This document shows, one piece after another, positions 1 through 13,011 of a stretch of DNA of 64,000 nucleotides (position 1 is the first letter of the stretch; each line of letters starts with the position of its first letter). The translations under genes and the position numbers were made by a program. The notes beneath the pieces were generated by a model. It worked only from the letters and a program-made list of their open reading frames with translations, did not search any database and was not told the origin of the DNA. The stretch comes from Cyathus striatus (taxonomy: Eukaryota > Basidiomycota > Agaricomycetes > Agaricales > Nidulariaceae). The stretch covers positions 682,001 through 746,000 of the forward strand of contig JAOVFP010000015.1 in the NCBI GenBank assembly GCA_025738555.1, in the 5' to 3' direction.

Positions 1-2013
1 GAAAATAGGAGGCTATAATATGTATTAGTACATTATAATTGATAAATATCAAGTCAAACACATACTGCAGGATTTTGTTGAATAAAATGATATTGTGGAG
101 GAGGTGGAGGTGGTGGTGGTGGTGGAGGAGGAGGTGGTGGTGGAGCAATTACAGGATAAATCCATTGAAGATTAGGTGGATTTTGAATGTTAGGAGGATT
201 TGGTTGAATGATCCGGAAAGGAGGAACCTGAGGAGGAAGAGGGGGAGGAACCACAGTTGGAACAGGAGCAGGTGGAGGTGGAGGTGAATGAATCACTGGA
301 GGAATCCACTGAATATTAGGAGGATTTGGTTGAATGATCTGAAAAGGAGGCACTTGAGGAGGGGGAGGGGGATGGGGAGGAACCACAGTTGGAACAGGAG
401 CAGGTGGTGGAGTTGAAGGTGAATGAATCACTGGAGGAATCAACTGAAGAACTGGATTGTCAGGAGGATTTTGAAAGGGGGGAGGATTAACTCGAGAAGC
501 AGGAGCAGGAACTGGAACAGGAGCAGGCATGTTCACTTGAGGGTGTGGATCATTCTGTCTATCCACTTGGAAAGGTTGAAGCAGTGCAGGAGCAGGCATG
601 TTACCTTGAGCATTTGAAGGATACTGTCTATTCACTTGGAATAATGGAAGATTCACAGGAACTGGGTGGTTCCATCGAATATTTTGGGGAGCAGGAGCCA
701 TATCATAAGCATTTATCTTTAAATAATATTTAAAATCATTTACTGAAACATTAAAAAAGCCACATACTTGTTGGGGATTTGGATGTATAACTGGTGGCAT
801 CCATTGAATATTTTCATCATTGCGTAGTGGCAAATCTTCAGCAATTACTGCAGCATTTTGAGGCATGTTCAGAACAGCAACTGGAGGAGTAACAATAGGC
901 TGACGAATACTTGCAGCCTGTTGCATATTTTGGGTAGAAATATTGGGGGGAGGAATAGCTGGGGGAGGAGGTGTATTGATGTGTGGATTATTTTGTGGAG
1001 TAATGGCAGCTGGAAGTGGAACAACAGGCTGTTGAATAACTGCAGCCCATCGTATATTTTGGGGAGGATTAATGGCAGGAGGGGGAACAGTGTTGATAAT
1101 GATTGGATGATTCCATTGTACATTGGGAACAGCTGGGGGGGGAGGTGCATTAATGTGAGGAATATTTTGTGGAGTAATAACAGGTGGGAGACGATCAGCT
1201 GCCCATTGTATATTTAGAGGTGGGCTATTGTGCCAAGGAATGTTTTCAGTGATAATGGGATCATTCCATTGAAGCTGAGGAGCAGCTCCAGGGAGTGGTG
1301 GTGCATTTATGTGAGGAATATTTTGTAGCCGAAAGACATCCTGGGGAGCAGCTGCAGGGAGAGGTGCATTCATGTAGGAAATATGGTGTGGCAAAATGTT
1401 ATTGGCCCATTGAATACTCTGAGCCTGATTGGGTGGGTGAATTGCCTCTGCAATAATTGGAGGATTCCATTGAACATTTTGATGATGTTGGAGGGCTGGA
1501 TTATGCCTCACAGATGGGGAAGGGTTAGTGTTTCCCCCTCGAGCTCTACCCCTACTACCCCTTCCCCTTCCACCATTGCTGCTACCCCCACCAAGTTGCA
1601 GACCTCCCACATTTACTTCACCATTTCCTCCACCCTGACCTCCTCCTCCTCCTCCTCCTCCTTCTCCTTCTCCTCCTCCTCCTCCCCTTCCTCTTCCCCT
1701 TCCTCTTCCCCTTTCCCTTCCCCTTCCCCTACCCCTTCCCCTCCCAATAGGTGGCAGAAGGGGAGGAAGACTCACACGTCTTGCTTCCAAATCAGCAGGA
1801 AGGTAGAGATAAGCAGGCTGCACAGGGGCATCAGCAGCAGGCAGGGGTACATGCCTATTTTCAGGAGTGTCCAATGCACGTGCATTGCGCTCAGCCTGCC
1901 GTGCATTCATGCGTGCCTGCTCTGCAGCATCAATTGGGGTTGACCTTTAAAACAATTATTAACTATATTAGCATGCATGCCACTCACTCATGGAGAAGTA
2001 AATTAACTTACAT
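1..2013 (-). CDS. Helitron A Rep-helicase gene, 5' exons (proline-rich N-terminal region), partial
   Basis: This is the N-terminal part of a Helitron transposase; the Rep and helicase domains lie off-window. Exon 1 supplies only AT of the start codon (2012-2013). Intron 1945-2011 follows, then exon 2 (768-1944), intron 717-767, exon 3 (66-716), intron 13-65 and the start of exon 4 (from 12 leftwards, reading PPIF, as in B and C which read PP). About 614 codons are visible. The protein is rich in Pro, Asn and Gln, with repeated NIQW-P-(V/I)I units, a long Arg-Gly/Gly-Glu tract (RGG-box-like) near residue 80-130 and a 16-Pro run near the end of exon 3. Intron 717-767 is 51 nt with no stop, so an unspliced reading is also open. 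Splice sites and phases match the four other copies. No frameshift is seen in this part. Whether the whole gene is intact cannot be judged. Confidence 0.8.
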
Positions 2014-3315
2014 GAATCCCACTGAATTTATTCTGTACCTTGTGAAAAAATAGAGTAGTTGTTTGGTCCAGCTGGGCTATCCCAGTAACACAAAGAAAAA
2101 GGCGAAATCGGTGGGAACAGCAGTAGTTGAAAATGGAGCTACTTCCTAAAGAGGAAGGGGGGCAACTGAAAGAATGCCACACCAATCTCCCTACACACTG
2201 TGCACAGAGAGCGGTCCCAACTCTAATTTGAATAGAGCTGTGTGGCAACCGGCAAACACTCGTAAAGAGAGGCCAGGTAGGTAGGACTTCACTGCACTTC
2301 ACCTTGGTCTGCCAATTCTCCTGCCACTGTAATGCCTGAGACGGCTGCAGCAAAAAACACAATCTCTACTTAATACACAAACAAAGATCACAGAGAAGCC
2401 AGAAAGCCAGAGAGTCAGAGAGCCAGAGAGCCAAAGTCCAGAGCCAAGAGCACAGAGCCTAGAGTCTAGAGCCAAGAGCCAAAAGTCCAAGGATCCAGTG
2501 GTCCAGAGTACCTGTCCAAAAAAAAAAAAAACAACAAAAACTCGCAGAAATGGAAGGAAAAACACTATAGAATAGTGCAGTAACTGCCAAAAAAAAAGCG
2601 AAACTTCAGTCAACATGAAGCAATAATGTCCCTAAACACATACAGTGGGATGGGGGGGGTAAAAAATCGAGGGGGGGAAGTGGAATAAGGTCCAGAAGGG
2701 TCCAAAGATACCCAAAAAATGGGCAAAAACTCGCAAAAATGCAAGAAAAACACTATATAATGGTGCTGTGGCTGTCAAAAAAGGCGAAAATTCAGTCAGA
2801 ATGAAGCAACAGAATGCCAAAACACATACAGTATTATGGTGGGGCACGAAATAAAGGGGGGGAAAGTGGGGGGAGCAAAGGAAAGGGCAGTAGCACAGCA
2901 TCAGTGCAGCAATGCAGCAATGTGGCCGCACAGCGCGCCCATTTACTTACAAATCGCTTAGTAATCGGAATGCAATGCGCCTCAGGATGCAGCGCAACCT
3001 TTTCAAGAAGATTAGTCATCTACTTTCTTTATTTTATGGTGTTTGCATTCAACCGTTTTGAGCTGATTTCCAAATCGCAAACGCATCCCATCAATCTCTC
3101 CCCGAAATGGCAAAGCGCTCGCGCGATGCATCAATTTCCAGTAATTATGCCAAAAACACATATATTGATTGAAACAAAAACAATTATATGCAAACATCCT
3201 AATCTAAAATCCGAAAATTGCAATTTCTCACAAACCATTACCGGCTATCCCCAAATAGCGTTCCCACGCTTACATCTATATCCACTTTCCCAGGCCTTCT
3301 CTCATTATATATAGA
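2014..3315 (-). promoter_or_regulatory. Helitron A 5' leader and control region
   Basis: Non-coding stretch between the split start codon and the 5' terminus. From the gene outward it holds a conserved leader of about 330 bp, an imperfect AGAGCCA-type tract (about 2385-2510), an A-run, and repeats carrying a CACTATA...TAGTG-type inverted repeat (2567 and, with changes, 2749). Next come a GCAGCA-rich patch (about 2890-2930), the CGCTCGCGCGATGCATCAATT motif region near 3115 and the shared 5' terminus. No convincing ORF beginning with ATG was found. Confidence 0.55.
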
Positions 3316-3511
3316 CAAGCTTTACACCCGTGCTCCGCTACGGGTACGGGAGCCTGTCGGCTCCCTCCTCCGCTCCACACAGATGACAGCTTGCTGTGGG
3401 GCTGCGCCCCCCAGACCCCCTGCTTCTTAATCCCAGTCCTTTGGCTGAGGGGCTGCGCCCCCAGACCCCTGCTTTTTTTCTTCTTGGGGGGTTGCACCCC
3501 CCAAACCCCCT
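3316..3511 (-). repeat. Helitron 3' multi-hairpin module (N1)
   Basis: Plus-strand order from the terminus: CAAGC, then stem CCCGT-ACGGG, stem GGGAGCC-TGTC-GGCTCCC, two GGGGC-TGC-GCCCC-type stems each followed by a C-rich tail, and GGGGGGT-TGC-ACCCCCC. The outermost stem lies 11 nt from the 3' end, as expected for a Helitron terminal hairpin. Confidence 0.8.
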
Positions 3512-3528
3512 GCTTACTCATGAAGCAT

Positions 3529-3738
3529 ATATCTACCTGTGTTGTTTAAATCTACACCCGTGTTGTTTAAATCTACACCCGTGTTGTTTAAATCTACACC
3601 CGTGTTGTTTAAATCTACACCCGTGTTGTTTAAATCTACACCCGTGTTGTTTAAATCTACACCCGTGTTGTTTAAATCTACACCCGTGTTGTTTAAATCT
3701 ACACCCGTGTTGTTTAAATCTACACCCGTGTTGTTTAT
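3529..3738 (-). repeat. 21-bp iteron-like array, 10 units (N1)
   Basis: Ten units, nine of them identical, of 21 bp. Each contains TACACCCGTGTTG followed by TTTAAATC. The core ACAC-CC-GTGT is an inverted repeat. The core also resembles the ACACCCGTG that flanks the terminal hairpin of every element. The unit length of 7 codons keeps frames open in all readings, but nothing suggests translation. Confidence 0.9.
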
Positions 3739-5124
3739 TTGAATTTCAGCAACCCCTTTCTTAAATTCTGCTATCAAATGTCACTTTCTGGTGAAACAAA
3801 TCCAAAATACTCGAAAACCTGCTCACAAAACAGGTCTGCAATAACACCTACTGTCTATCAATTACTCATCAATGGTCTCTACACTCTAAGTATCCTGTAC
3901 ATTCAGAAACTGTCCCTCCTCAGCATATTCTATCTGATATACACATTCTTTCTTTCAGTGAAGCTTTGATCTTCTGTTGTTTGTTGTCCTACTTACAATG
4001 ATTGCAGATCTCCCTGAAAAGGATAATCATTTGCACTTGGTTCACTTCCACCCAATGCAATCTCCATTAATCACACCACATTATTGTGCATCCACCTTCC
4101 ACCATCTCCAATTCATCCACATCCCACATCCTCATGTGTCCTCTATTCTCACATATTTACACCTGTGTACTTTATATCTACACCCAAGGCAATCAATACT
4201 GAGTATCAATCAGTTAGAGCTCCCTTTAATTTATTACACCTCATTTAGGTTATATCACCCATGTCTTATAAATCATATTTTATAGCCCAACAATTGCCCT
4301 GAACAACAGAGTCTTTCTGAATATTACACCTATTGCCATTTACACATAAATTACATCACAAATATATCTCAACCAATCTTCCTCAATATCATTCCCAGTA
4401 TTCACATCAATTAAACACATATTATACACTGACAACCAAATATTCTCATCATCAATTGCTGAAAATCAACTCAAACTACATATAATACACTATAAATTAC
4501 TACACCATCCATCAAATACATCATAACTTATCAATCATACTCCCATTCTTATCCACATAAATATCCTTATTTAATTGGAGTACCAAACTCAAAGGGGAAC
4601 ACATTCCAACACATTATAATTACACTAAACAGCACATCAAAATACCTCAAAATATAACAAATACACTATAAATCACTACAGCAATCACAATAATTTTCAT
4701 AATACTTAAATATTTATAGTCTCAGTATATATCTACAAATATATGCTGTATTATTGTCCTCTTACAACTCAAGGGGGAGGGAGGAAAGGAAAGGAAGTCC
4801 CAGCAGCACAATTTCGTTGCATCAGTGCAGCCATCAATCAGCCATTGTGGCGTGCTTAGTCATTTACTTTGTTGAACATGGTTTGTATCCATCCGTTTAT
4901 AAATCTCAACTAAAAATGGCAAGACCCTCGCGGGCGCATCAATTCCAACCCAAAACTGCAAGTTTCCCTTCCAAGACACAAACCTAAACATCGCAAGTTT
5001 CCCACGACAAATGCGGATATCGGAAACGGCCCTTCACACGCACCATTCGCAGCTTATCCCCAATTAGCGTTCCCACGCTTACATCTATATCCACTTTCCC
5101 AGGCCTTCTCTCATTATATATAGA

Positions 5125-5328
5125 CAAGCCTTACACCCGTGCTCCACTACGGGAACGGGAGCCTGTCGGCTCCCTCCTCCGCTTCACACGACTGACGGCT
5201 TGCTGAGGGGCTGCGCCCCCCAGACCCCCCGCTTCTTAATCCCAGTTCTGAACACTGAGGGGCTGCGCCCCCAGACCCCCGCTTCTTTTTCTTCTTGGGG
5301 GGTTGCACCCCCCAAACCCCCTGCTTAA
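5125..5328 (-). repeat. Helitron 3' multi-hairpin module (B)
   Basis: Same order of stems as in N1: the CCCGT/ACGGG-type terminal hairpin (here CCCGT-ACGGG around GCTCCACT), GGGAGCC-TGTC-GGCTCCC, two GGGGC-TGC-GCCCC stems and GGGGGGT-TGC-ACCCCCC. The AT-rich stretch 5329-5447 between this module and the stop codon has no other feature. Confidence 0.75.
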
Positions 5329-5447
5329 TATTTGAGCTTCAAATTCAATTTTCCAATTTATCACTTATTTTAAATATATATATATCTATATCTATATCAT
5401 ACACTACTAAACACTACTAAATACTTATCTACACTATCAATCATAAA

Positions 5448-8400
5448 TTAAAGTAACACTTCAGGGTACACTATATTCTTCGTCACAGCTGACTCACTTC
5501 GTGAATCCCAAATCACCTTCATATTCTGCACTGATCGTACTCGTGACACTCCAACATAAAACTGTCCATGTGTAAACACCCCATTTCGAAGATCCAATCC
5601 AACATGAGATACTGACTGTCCTTGTGATTTATTGATCGTCATAGCAAATGCAAGTCGAACAGGGAACTGATGCCGACAAAACCGGAATGGCACTTGTGAA
5701 GCAGATGGTTCAATCTTCAGCCGTGGTATGAACACCCGTGATCCCCTCTTGTCCCCAGTTAATAATCGAACTTCTAACACTCGATTCCGTATTGCTGTAA
5801 TCACCCCACGGCTTCCATTGCATATTCCATCAGAAACACTCAGGTTTCAAGTACCATCACAGGACATCCAACCTTCAACTCCAAGTGAGCCAGTGGCAAT
5901 CCAGAGCAGTTGATCGTGTTCAGGTACTCCACAGGATAAAGAAGTTCCCCATCATACCCATGATCATCTGGAAGTGTATCTGCACTGTGCAGTGAAGTTG
6001 CCTCCCTGGGAATGAAGACAGAATCTGTGAATTCAGAGCATCCACATCATCATTTCGACTTGACAGAATCGTTCGCTCTGCATAGTACTCATCAGTATGT
6101 CCTTCAGCTGATGAAAGTCCAGGGTAGATAGTTGAAATCAGTGACTCCACAGTGTTAGGAGTGCACTTGAAGTGGTTTGGTATTTCAATCTCCTCATTAA
6201 TAGTGTGCTCTCCATGTCCAACACCCAGCTGCCATGCAGCAAATCGTCGTTCATCTTCATCCTCCACATTCAATCGCATGTTACGTCGCAAGTGAATTAC
6301 TGTAATGTCTGCCCAAAGATCAGATCTCTGAAGGCATGCTGACACAATTTGAGGTCGGCTCCCTCGCACCACCACAGGAAGGATTTGTTGCCAGTCTCCA
6401 CCATACACCACAGTGCATCCTCCAAATGGTCGTTCATCACGACGAAGATCTTTGAAAGTACGGCTCACTGCCTCATGGATATGTCGGTGCTGCATTGGTG
6501 CCTCATCCCAAATCACTGCATCAGCCTTCTTAATTAGCCCAGCAAGATCAGAGTTCCGTGCAATATTGCACATTGATGTCTCATTGATATCAATTGGAAT
6601 CTTGAACACAGAGTGAGCAGTTTGCCCTCCAACAATCAGAAGAGCAGCAATCCCTGATGATGCAACAACAATCACTATCTTTCCCTCCCCCCGAAGGTAA
6701 TAGCATAGTGTGTTGTACACATAGGTCTTTCCTGTTCCTCCAGGGCCATGCAAGAAGAACAGTTCCCCAGTTTTCAATTCAATCGCCTGCACTATCTGAT
6801 CAAAGGCTGCCCGCTGCTCCTCATTCAAAGTTGCCAGTCGTGCCTGACCCAGAGCATGCTGTTCCACTTCATTGTATGCAGTGTATACTGCAATCAATGG
6901 ATTGTTCATCCGGTCTTCCATCCTGTTGTTGGCTTGCTGCTCCCGTTCATGCCAGTTCTCTGTTGGTAGTGGCATATCTATCCATTGTGACAGAGTCTTT
7001 CCAGAGCTTATTAGAAATTTATCAATCAGATACAGCCCATAATCATAGATTTGTTGCTCTGTAGGATCTGCAAGATGAAGATGTGTTCGAATGATATGTC
7101 CCAGATCATCACAAATGTGCTCCTTAAATTCATTCCAGAGACCCACATAATCCACAGGTCCACAGTCTCGAAGAATAGTTCCAAACAGGCTGCGCAGCTG
7201 ATAACCTGTCTTCATAGCAGCAGCATCTCGCAAACACTCTCGCCATTCACCATCATCCTGCAGAATGCCTAAAGCCAGACATGCCTGTCTGAATGTCCGA
7301 TGCACAACTCCATCAACTGTTCGCAAGTCTGCAAAGGATTTTGCACCTTTCACCACTGTTAGCAATGTTCGCAGGTAGAATCGCTCCCCAGCATTTGGAT
7401 GAACAAAGTATGTTCGTCCAATGGCAAATCCTCGCTGTCGAACTGTCCACTTGCGCTCAGTAGTATTCCATACAAATGTATTGGGCATGTTCTGGTACAG
7501 AACCTCCCGTGCTGCAGGGTATTCAATGTTGGCCTTAAAGTAAGCAGTAAGAGTGGTATCTTGTGTTGATGCACGCTCCACTGCCTCCTGCAAATCTTCA
7601 GCATTCTGATCATACATAACAGACTGCTCATTTGGAAGATGAATTGACAGCCGAACTACATTTGGGACCTCTTCATGCAATTTAAATGCAAACAGTCGCC
7701 ACAGAGCCTCACAGGGAGAGACATACCGAGCATCAAAGAATGTCTTCATCTCATCCAGTTCCCTTGAAAACTCCACTGTAGCACGATCATGGCCTTTGAA
7801 AATGTACTTGTAAATGTACTTGATGGCCTTGATTGATGCAATGCATTCCACATTAATGTGGCACCGGTACTTCCATGACAGATATCGATTGTATGGCACA
7901 ACCCAGCAGTTATTCACTGGGGTCCCATCCCTGGTCATGGGCTGAAATCTGGTGATCTCCCTCCTTCTCAGAACAGAATATGAATCATCTGTGATGATGG
8001 TCTCATCCCGATAAGCCTTTGGAAATCCCTTTGAGCACTTGCCATGTTCCATACATGGCTGATTGCTGCCAGGACCACAGGGTTTGTGAATCATGGTTCT
8101 CATAATCAAATCGTACAGCTCAGGTTCAGTGTCAGGATCAGGAAGTTCAGCAGTGATCATGCTGTCAATGTCCTCTGGAGTGTGCAACTTGTCCTCAGGA
8201 GCCACAAACACAATCAGATGCATATGTGGCAGTCCACGCTTCTGATATTCAATGGTGTGGATATGTGCAACACATTGCCCAAAGATGCCCTCCTGGTAGA
8301 TATCTCGGATGATCTGCTGCTGAATTTGACGAAACACCCGAACCACAATGTCTGGCCGATCATGAGCTTCCACTCCTTCTGGCAAGGCACTCTTCATATC

Positions 8401-11400
8401 TGGGTGATGGGGATCCATGGTGACTGTGAGGAAGTAGTCTGGAAACTTAAAGTGGCGATTGATGGCCAGTGCATCCTGACAGTTCTGCTGCATGAATCGA
8501 GTGCTTCCTGCAAAATTGGATGGAATGATCACCCTTTTCCCAAGTTCCTCCCCTTGCACATCTGGATTAACAGCAATGGCATCCACTATTCCCTGATAGG
8601 TTTCAGCACGGATCTCTGGTTGATGACCTTCAATCCAACGCAACCGACCCTGCTCAGTGCATGCCCATGTATCCACACTATACTCCTGAAACAGCTTCTT
8701 TGTCCTGAACTGATGAAGATTCTCACCAATACGTGGATGGATGTAATAGCGAAAATGCTCAATCTGTGAGACATGCTTGCGCTTCCTTGTTGTGGGTGCA
8801 TCCTCCTCCTCTCCTGGTTGCCTGTTGGGCACATGATCCACATTATCGACCTCCTCCACACCATGATATAGAATGCCAGGCTGCCATCCAAGTTGACCTT
8901 GTGGGAACAGAATTGGATAGTGAAATGGCCAATACATTGCATTCACTTCACTGATTCTCTCCAGTGCACCATCAAGGCGATGCATGATCACCTCGCGAGG
9001 TCCCTCCACCCGATCACCATCACCAAGCAGAAGAACTGCAATCTCATCTTGTGTTGGAACATTGTATCGCCGTCGGTCTGTACCTACAGGACGACATATG
9101 GCAAGGCGAAAATTGCGAGCAGGGTTATTGTTTTGTATTTCCTGATAGGCCTTCCGATAGACTGATGCACCTGGATGATGACGATAGAGAACATCTTCCA
9201 ATATTCTCATGACATTGACATCCATGTTAAGACGACGATTAGCAGGATGACCATTAATTCGATCCTGAGCTGAAGGTGCCTCAGCTGGATCATGAATGTA
9301 GAGCTGAGCATATTTTCTGGGAAGACCTTGGCGAGGTAGGAGTGATCCAGCAAAATGAGTAACTCGACCTCCAATTTTGAAAACATATGGACCTCCTGCC
9401 TGGATGGAAGCATTATTCTCAACTGCCATGGATGTCATGGCAAAGGCACAGTTGTATTGACGAATATTGTCCTGGAAATTCTTGTTTCCATCCTTTGCAA
9501 GCAGCTCTATCAGCTCTCTTGGAGATTGGCCCCAAGCTGGAAGTTTAACCTTTCCAGTCAGACAGCAACTTCCAAATTGAAGGCGCTCTCTGGTTGAAGA
9601 AGTCAAACGTTCAGCCTTCCAGTGCAAGGCATTACAATCAGGACAGACATCAGTAAATGGCCCAAGTGTGAATTTTGGCCAGTTGCGATCAAATGGTTGG
9701 CGAGCAATGGGAACATGAGCAGGAGGAGGAGGAGGAGGTGGAGTTGGAGGAATATCTGGCACATCTATAACCATCATGTTTTCTGGATTGAACTGAAGAG
9801 GTGGAGGTGGATCTGCAGGTCTTGGATTTGGCTGAGCAATTACAGGGTTACCCCATTCAATGTAAACAGGAGGCTGTAATAAGAATTAATATAATGAAGG
9901 TAGGAGCAATATTTTATACATACTGGAAGATTTAGTTCAATAAATTGAAATTGTTGAGGTTGGGGAGGAGCAGGAGGAGCACGGCGAGTACGGCGAGCAG
10001 TGGCAGGAGGAACAGGGGGAGCTGGAGGAGCAGGAGGAGCAGGAGGAGCAGGAGGAGGAGCAGGAATTTGTGGATATACATGATATTGTGGAGCAGAAGC
10101 AGGAGCAGGAGCAAGAGTGGGAGCTGGTCGATTGATTTGAAAGGCACGAAAAGGAGCAGGGACAGGAGTATTCCATTGAACATTTTCAGAAGCAAGAGCA
10201 ATATTAGGCACATTTATCTTTGAACATTATTTAAAATAGCTAACTGATATATTTAAAGAATCACATACCTGTGGGGGATTGGGATATAGGACAGGAGGTA
10301 TTTGTTGAATACCCTGATTATTGCCTGCCACAAATGGTGCATTCTGCTGCACATTTGAAACAGAAACAGGAGCAGGGGGAGGTGGAAGGATAACTTGGGG
10401 AATAGCAATGAGAGGAGGAGGAGCAGGGGCAGGAGCAGGGGCAGGAGCAGGAGCAGGAGGAGCAGGAGGAGTGATTGGTTGTTGTAAATCTGCAGCCTGT
10501 TGTACATTTTGAGGGGGAATGTTGGGAGGAGGAAAGGCTTCAAAAATGATTGGATGATCCTGTTGCATGTTTTGAACAGCTGGAGGAGGTGTATTGATGT
10601 GGGGAATATGTTGTAGGGGAATAGCAGGAGGGGGTGGTAGAATGTCATCAGCCTGTTGAATATTTTGAGCTTGATTATGTGCATGAATGGCCTCAGCAAC
10701 AATTGGAGGATTCCATTGTAGATGAATCTCAGGGGCTGGGTTAAGCCTCACAGGAAGTGGAGGATTGGTAATTCCCCCCTGACCTCCACCTGTATGCCCA
10801 TGTTCTCTTTCCCTTCCCCTTCCCCTTCCCCTTCCCTGATTGATGCCCTGACCTTGTTGCAGACCTGGTGTATTTAATTCACCATTTCTTCCACCCCTTT
10901 CCATTCTCCTTCTAATGGGTGGAAGAAAGGGAGGAAGATCAACATGCATTGCTTCCAAAACAGCAGGAAGGTTGTGATAAGTAGGTGGGACAGGTGGATT
11001 TGTGGGAGGAATATTTTGTGGCACAACATGAATCTGAGGAGCAGCTGCAGGCAGGGGCGCATTCATGCGAGGAATAATAGGTTGTGGTGGAATGTTACCA
11101 ACCCATCGAATATGTTGTGGCTGAAAGAGTGGCTGAATTTCCTCTGCAACCATGGGAGGATTCCATTGTATAATTGGCTGATTTTGAGGAGCAGGAGTAT
11201 GCTCCACAGGAAGTGGGGGATTAGTGTTATTCCTCCCCCCTCGAGCTGTAGCTGTACCCCTTCCTCTTCCTCGATGGTGACTTGCACCACCCCGCGTACT
11301 TGATTCACCATTCCCTCCACCCTGACCTCTTCCCCTACCCCTACCCCTACCTCTACCCCTTCCCCTGCCAATGGGTGGCACAATGGGAGGAAGACTCACA

Positions 11401-11628
11401 CGCCAGGCCTCCAAATCAGCAGGTAGATGGAGATACGGAGGCTGGGCAGAGGCACCTGCAGCAGGCAGAGGTTCCTGTCTATTTTCAGGGGTGTCCAATT
11501 CACATAACTCGCGCTCAGCCTGCCGTGCATTTTGGCGTGCCTGCTCAGCAGTGCTGATGGGAGTTGACCTTTTAAATAATGATCAGTACACATCCTGCTC
11601 ACTCATTAAGAAGTGAGATGACATACAT
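5448..11628 (-). pseudogene. Helitron B Rep-helicase gene, two frameshifts near the C-terminus
   Basis: Spliced transposase gene: AT of the start codon at 11627-11628, intron 11569-11626, exon 2 (10269-11568), intron 10218-10268, exon 3 (9924-10217), intron 9874-9923, exon 4 (9873 to 5448). Exons 2-3 give about 532 residues rich in Pro and Arg-Gly, with two RG-rich blocks. Exon 4 encodes the Helitron N-terminal Cys-rich region, the HUH motif HMH in GLPHMHLIVF, the YIYKY tyrosine motif, Walker A GPGGTGKT and Walker B DEAP. Compared with C, D and E, one base is missing near 6003 (in the sequence for SFPGEA) and another near 5849 (TTTCAAG for TTTCGAAG). These shift the frame before the last helicase motifs, which are found separately at 5448-5804. 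Rep-helicase function is established for this family. This copy is probably inactive. Confidence 0.88.
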
Positions 11629-12795
11629 GGATGCCACTGAATTTGTTCTGTACCTTGTGAATAAATAGGGCAGTTATTTGGTCCAGCTGGGCTATCCCAA
11701 TGACACAGAGAAAAAAAAGGCGAAATCGGTGGAAACAGCAGTAGTTGAAAATGGAGCTACTTCCTAAAGAGGAAGGGGGGCAACTGAAAAATGTGCCACA
11801 CCAATCTCCCTACACACTGTGCACAGAGAGCGGTCCCAACTCTAAAAGAGCTGTGTGGCAACCGGCAAACACTCGTAAAGAGAGGCCAGGTAGGTAGGAC
11901 TTCACTGCACTTCACCTTGGTCTGCCAATTCTCCTGCCACTGTAATGCCTTAGACGGCTGCAGCAAAAAACACAATCCCTACTTAATACACAAACAAAGA
12001 ACACAGAGAAGCCAGAGAGCCAGAGAGCCAAAGTCCAGAGCCAAGAGAGCACAGAGCCTAGAGCCAAGAGCCAAGAGCCAAAAGTCCAAGGGGTCCAGAG
12101 GTCCAGAGTACCTGTTAAAAAAGAAAAAAAAAACACCAAAAACTCGCAGAAATGGAAGGAAAAACACTATAGAATAGTGCAGAGGCTGCCAAAAAATGTG
12201 AAATTTCAGTCAACACGAAGCAATAGAGTCCCCAAAAACATACAGTAGGATGGTGAGGTCAAAAAATAAAGGGGGGGAAAGTGAAGGGAGCAAAAGACCC
12301 AAAAGATAGCTGTATTCTTTTTATTTTTATTTATAAAAAATGGCCAAAAACTCGCAGGAATGCAAGGAATGCACTATAGAATGGTGCAGGGGCTACCAAA
12401 AAATCCGAAAATTCAGTGAACATGAAGCAACATTGAGCCTAAACACATACAGTATGATAAGGGGGCAAAAAATCGAGGGGGGAAAGTGGGGGGAGCAAAG
12501 GAAAGGGCAGGAGCACAGCATCAGTGCAGCATTGCAGCAATGTGGCGCGGCACAGCACAATTCCGCCAAAATTGCTTACTAATACTAAAGTGCTTAATAA
12601 TGCGGTTGCAACCTTTTCAAGATGCTTAGTCATCTACTTTTGTTGAACATCGTTTGCACCCATCCATTTTAAGGATGCTTAGGTCATAAGGTTTTTGTTC
12701 ATCTGTTTTAGGCAATGGGACCCCATCAAAACCCAGACCCACAAAAGTCCCATATATATCCACTTTCCACACGCCTTCTCTCATTATATATAAGA
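11629..12795 (-). promoter_or_regulatory. Helitron B 5' leader and control region
   Basis: The same layout as in the other long copies: conserved leader (about 11640-11980), AGAGCCA-type tract (about 12010-12110), A-run, repeats with CACTATAGAATAGTG (near 12167) and CACTATAGAATGGTG (near 12371), GCAGCA patch (about 12510-12545) and the 5' terminus shared with N2 and D. No gene is apparent. Confidence 0.55.
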
Positions 12796-12996
12796 CAAGC
12801 TTTACACCCGTGCTCCGCTACGGGTACGGGAGCCTGTCGGCTCCCTCCTCCGCTCCACACAGATGACAGCTTGCTGTGGGGCTGCGCCCCCCAGACCCCC
12901 TGCTTCTTCATCCCAGTTCCAAACACTGAGGGGCTGCGCCCCCAGACCCCTGCTTTTTTTCTTCTTGGGGGGTTGCACCCCCCAAACCCCCTGCTA
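12796..12996 (-). repeat. Helitron 3' multi-hairpin module (N2)
   Basis: CAAGCTTTACACCCGTG terminus followed by the five stems described for N1, with only small changes. Confidence 0.78.
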
Positions 12997-13011
12997 ACCC
13001 ATGAGGAATAT

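Larger units (their letters stand above)
1..3315 (-). mobile_element. Helitron A, 5' part (3' end outside window)
   Basis: Most distal visible member of the array; transcription runs right to left. Its 5' terminus, read on the minus strand, begins TCTATATATAATGAGAG at 3315 and directly abuts the CTTG 3' end of the next element at 3316. Only the 5' control region and the first exons of the Rep-helicase gene lie in the window. The 5'-terminal 70 bp closely match those of the short element N1. The 3' hairpin end must lie left of base 1. Confidence 0.85.
3316..5124 (-). mobile_element. Short non-autonomous Helitron N1
   Basis: A 1809-bp element bounded by the same termini as the coding Helitrons: CTTG 3' end at 3316 and TCTATATATAATGAG 5' end at 5124 (minus strand). 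From the 3' end it has the multi-hairpin module (3316-3511), an array of 21-bp repeats (3529-3738), about 1 kb of AT-rich DNA very poor in G on the plus strand, and a 5' subterminal region like that of A. No Rep or helicase coding sequence is present, so any mobility would need a protein from elsewhere. Confidence 0.8.
5125..12795 (-). mobile_element. Helitron B (long, coding, damaged)
   Basis: A 7671-bp element with the CTTG 3' end at 5125 and the TCTTATATATAATGAG 5' end at 12795. It contains the 3' hairpin module (5125-5328), a short AT-rich 3' flank, the spliced Rep-helicase gene and a 5' control region. Both ends abut short elements (N1 and N2) without intervening bases. Confidence 0.88.

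Noticed and set aside
1383..1943. Plus-strand ORF of 186 codons and similar ones opposite the proline-rich exons
   Set aside because: Antisense shadow of the Pro/RG coding repeats; the Ser-rich translation is a by-product.
3514..3777. Long open frames with heptapeptide repeats across the 21-bp arrays (also at 13000, 16080 and 33450)
   Set aside because: A repeat unit divisible by three keeps several frames open on both strands by itself. There is no start context, splice signal or domain, so these are not called as genes.
8044..8769. Plus-strand ORFs of up to 241 codons opposite the Rep domain in several copies
   Set aside because: Antisense shadows of a conserved coding exon; they lack consistent starts and have no family resemblance.
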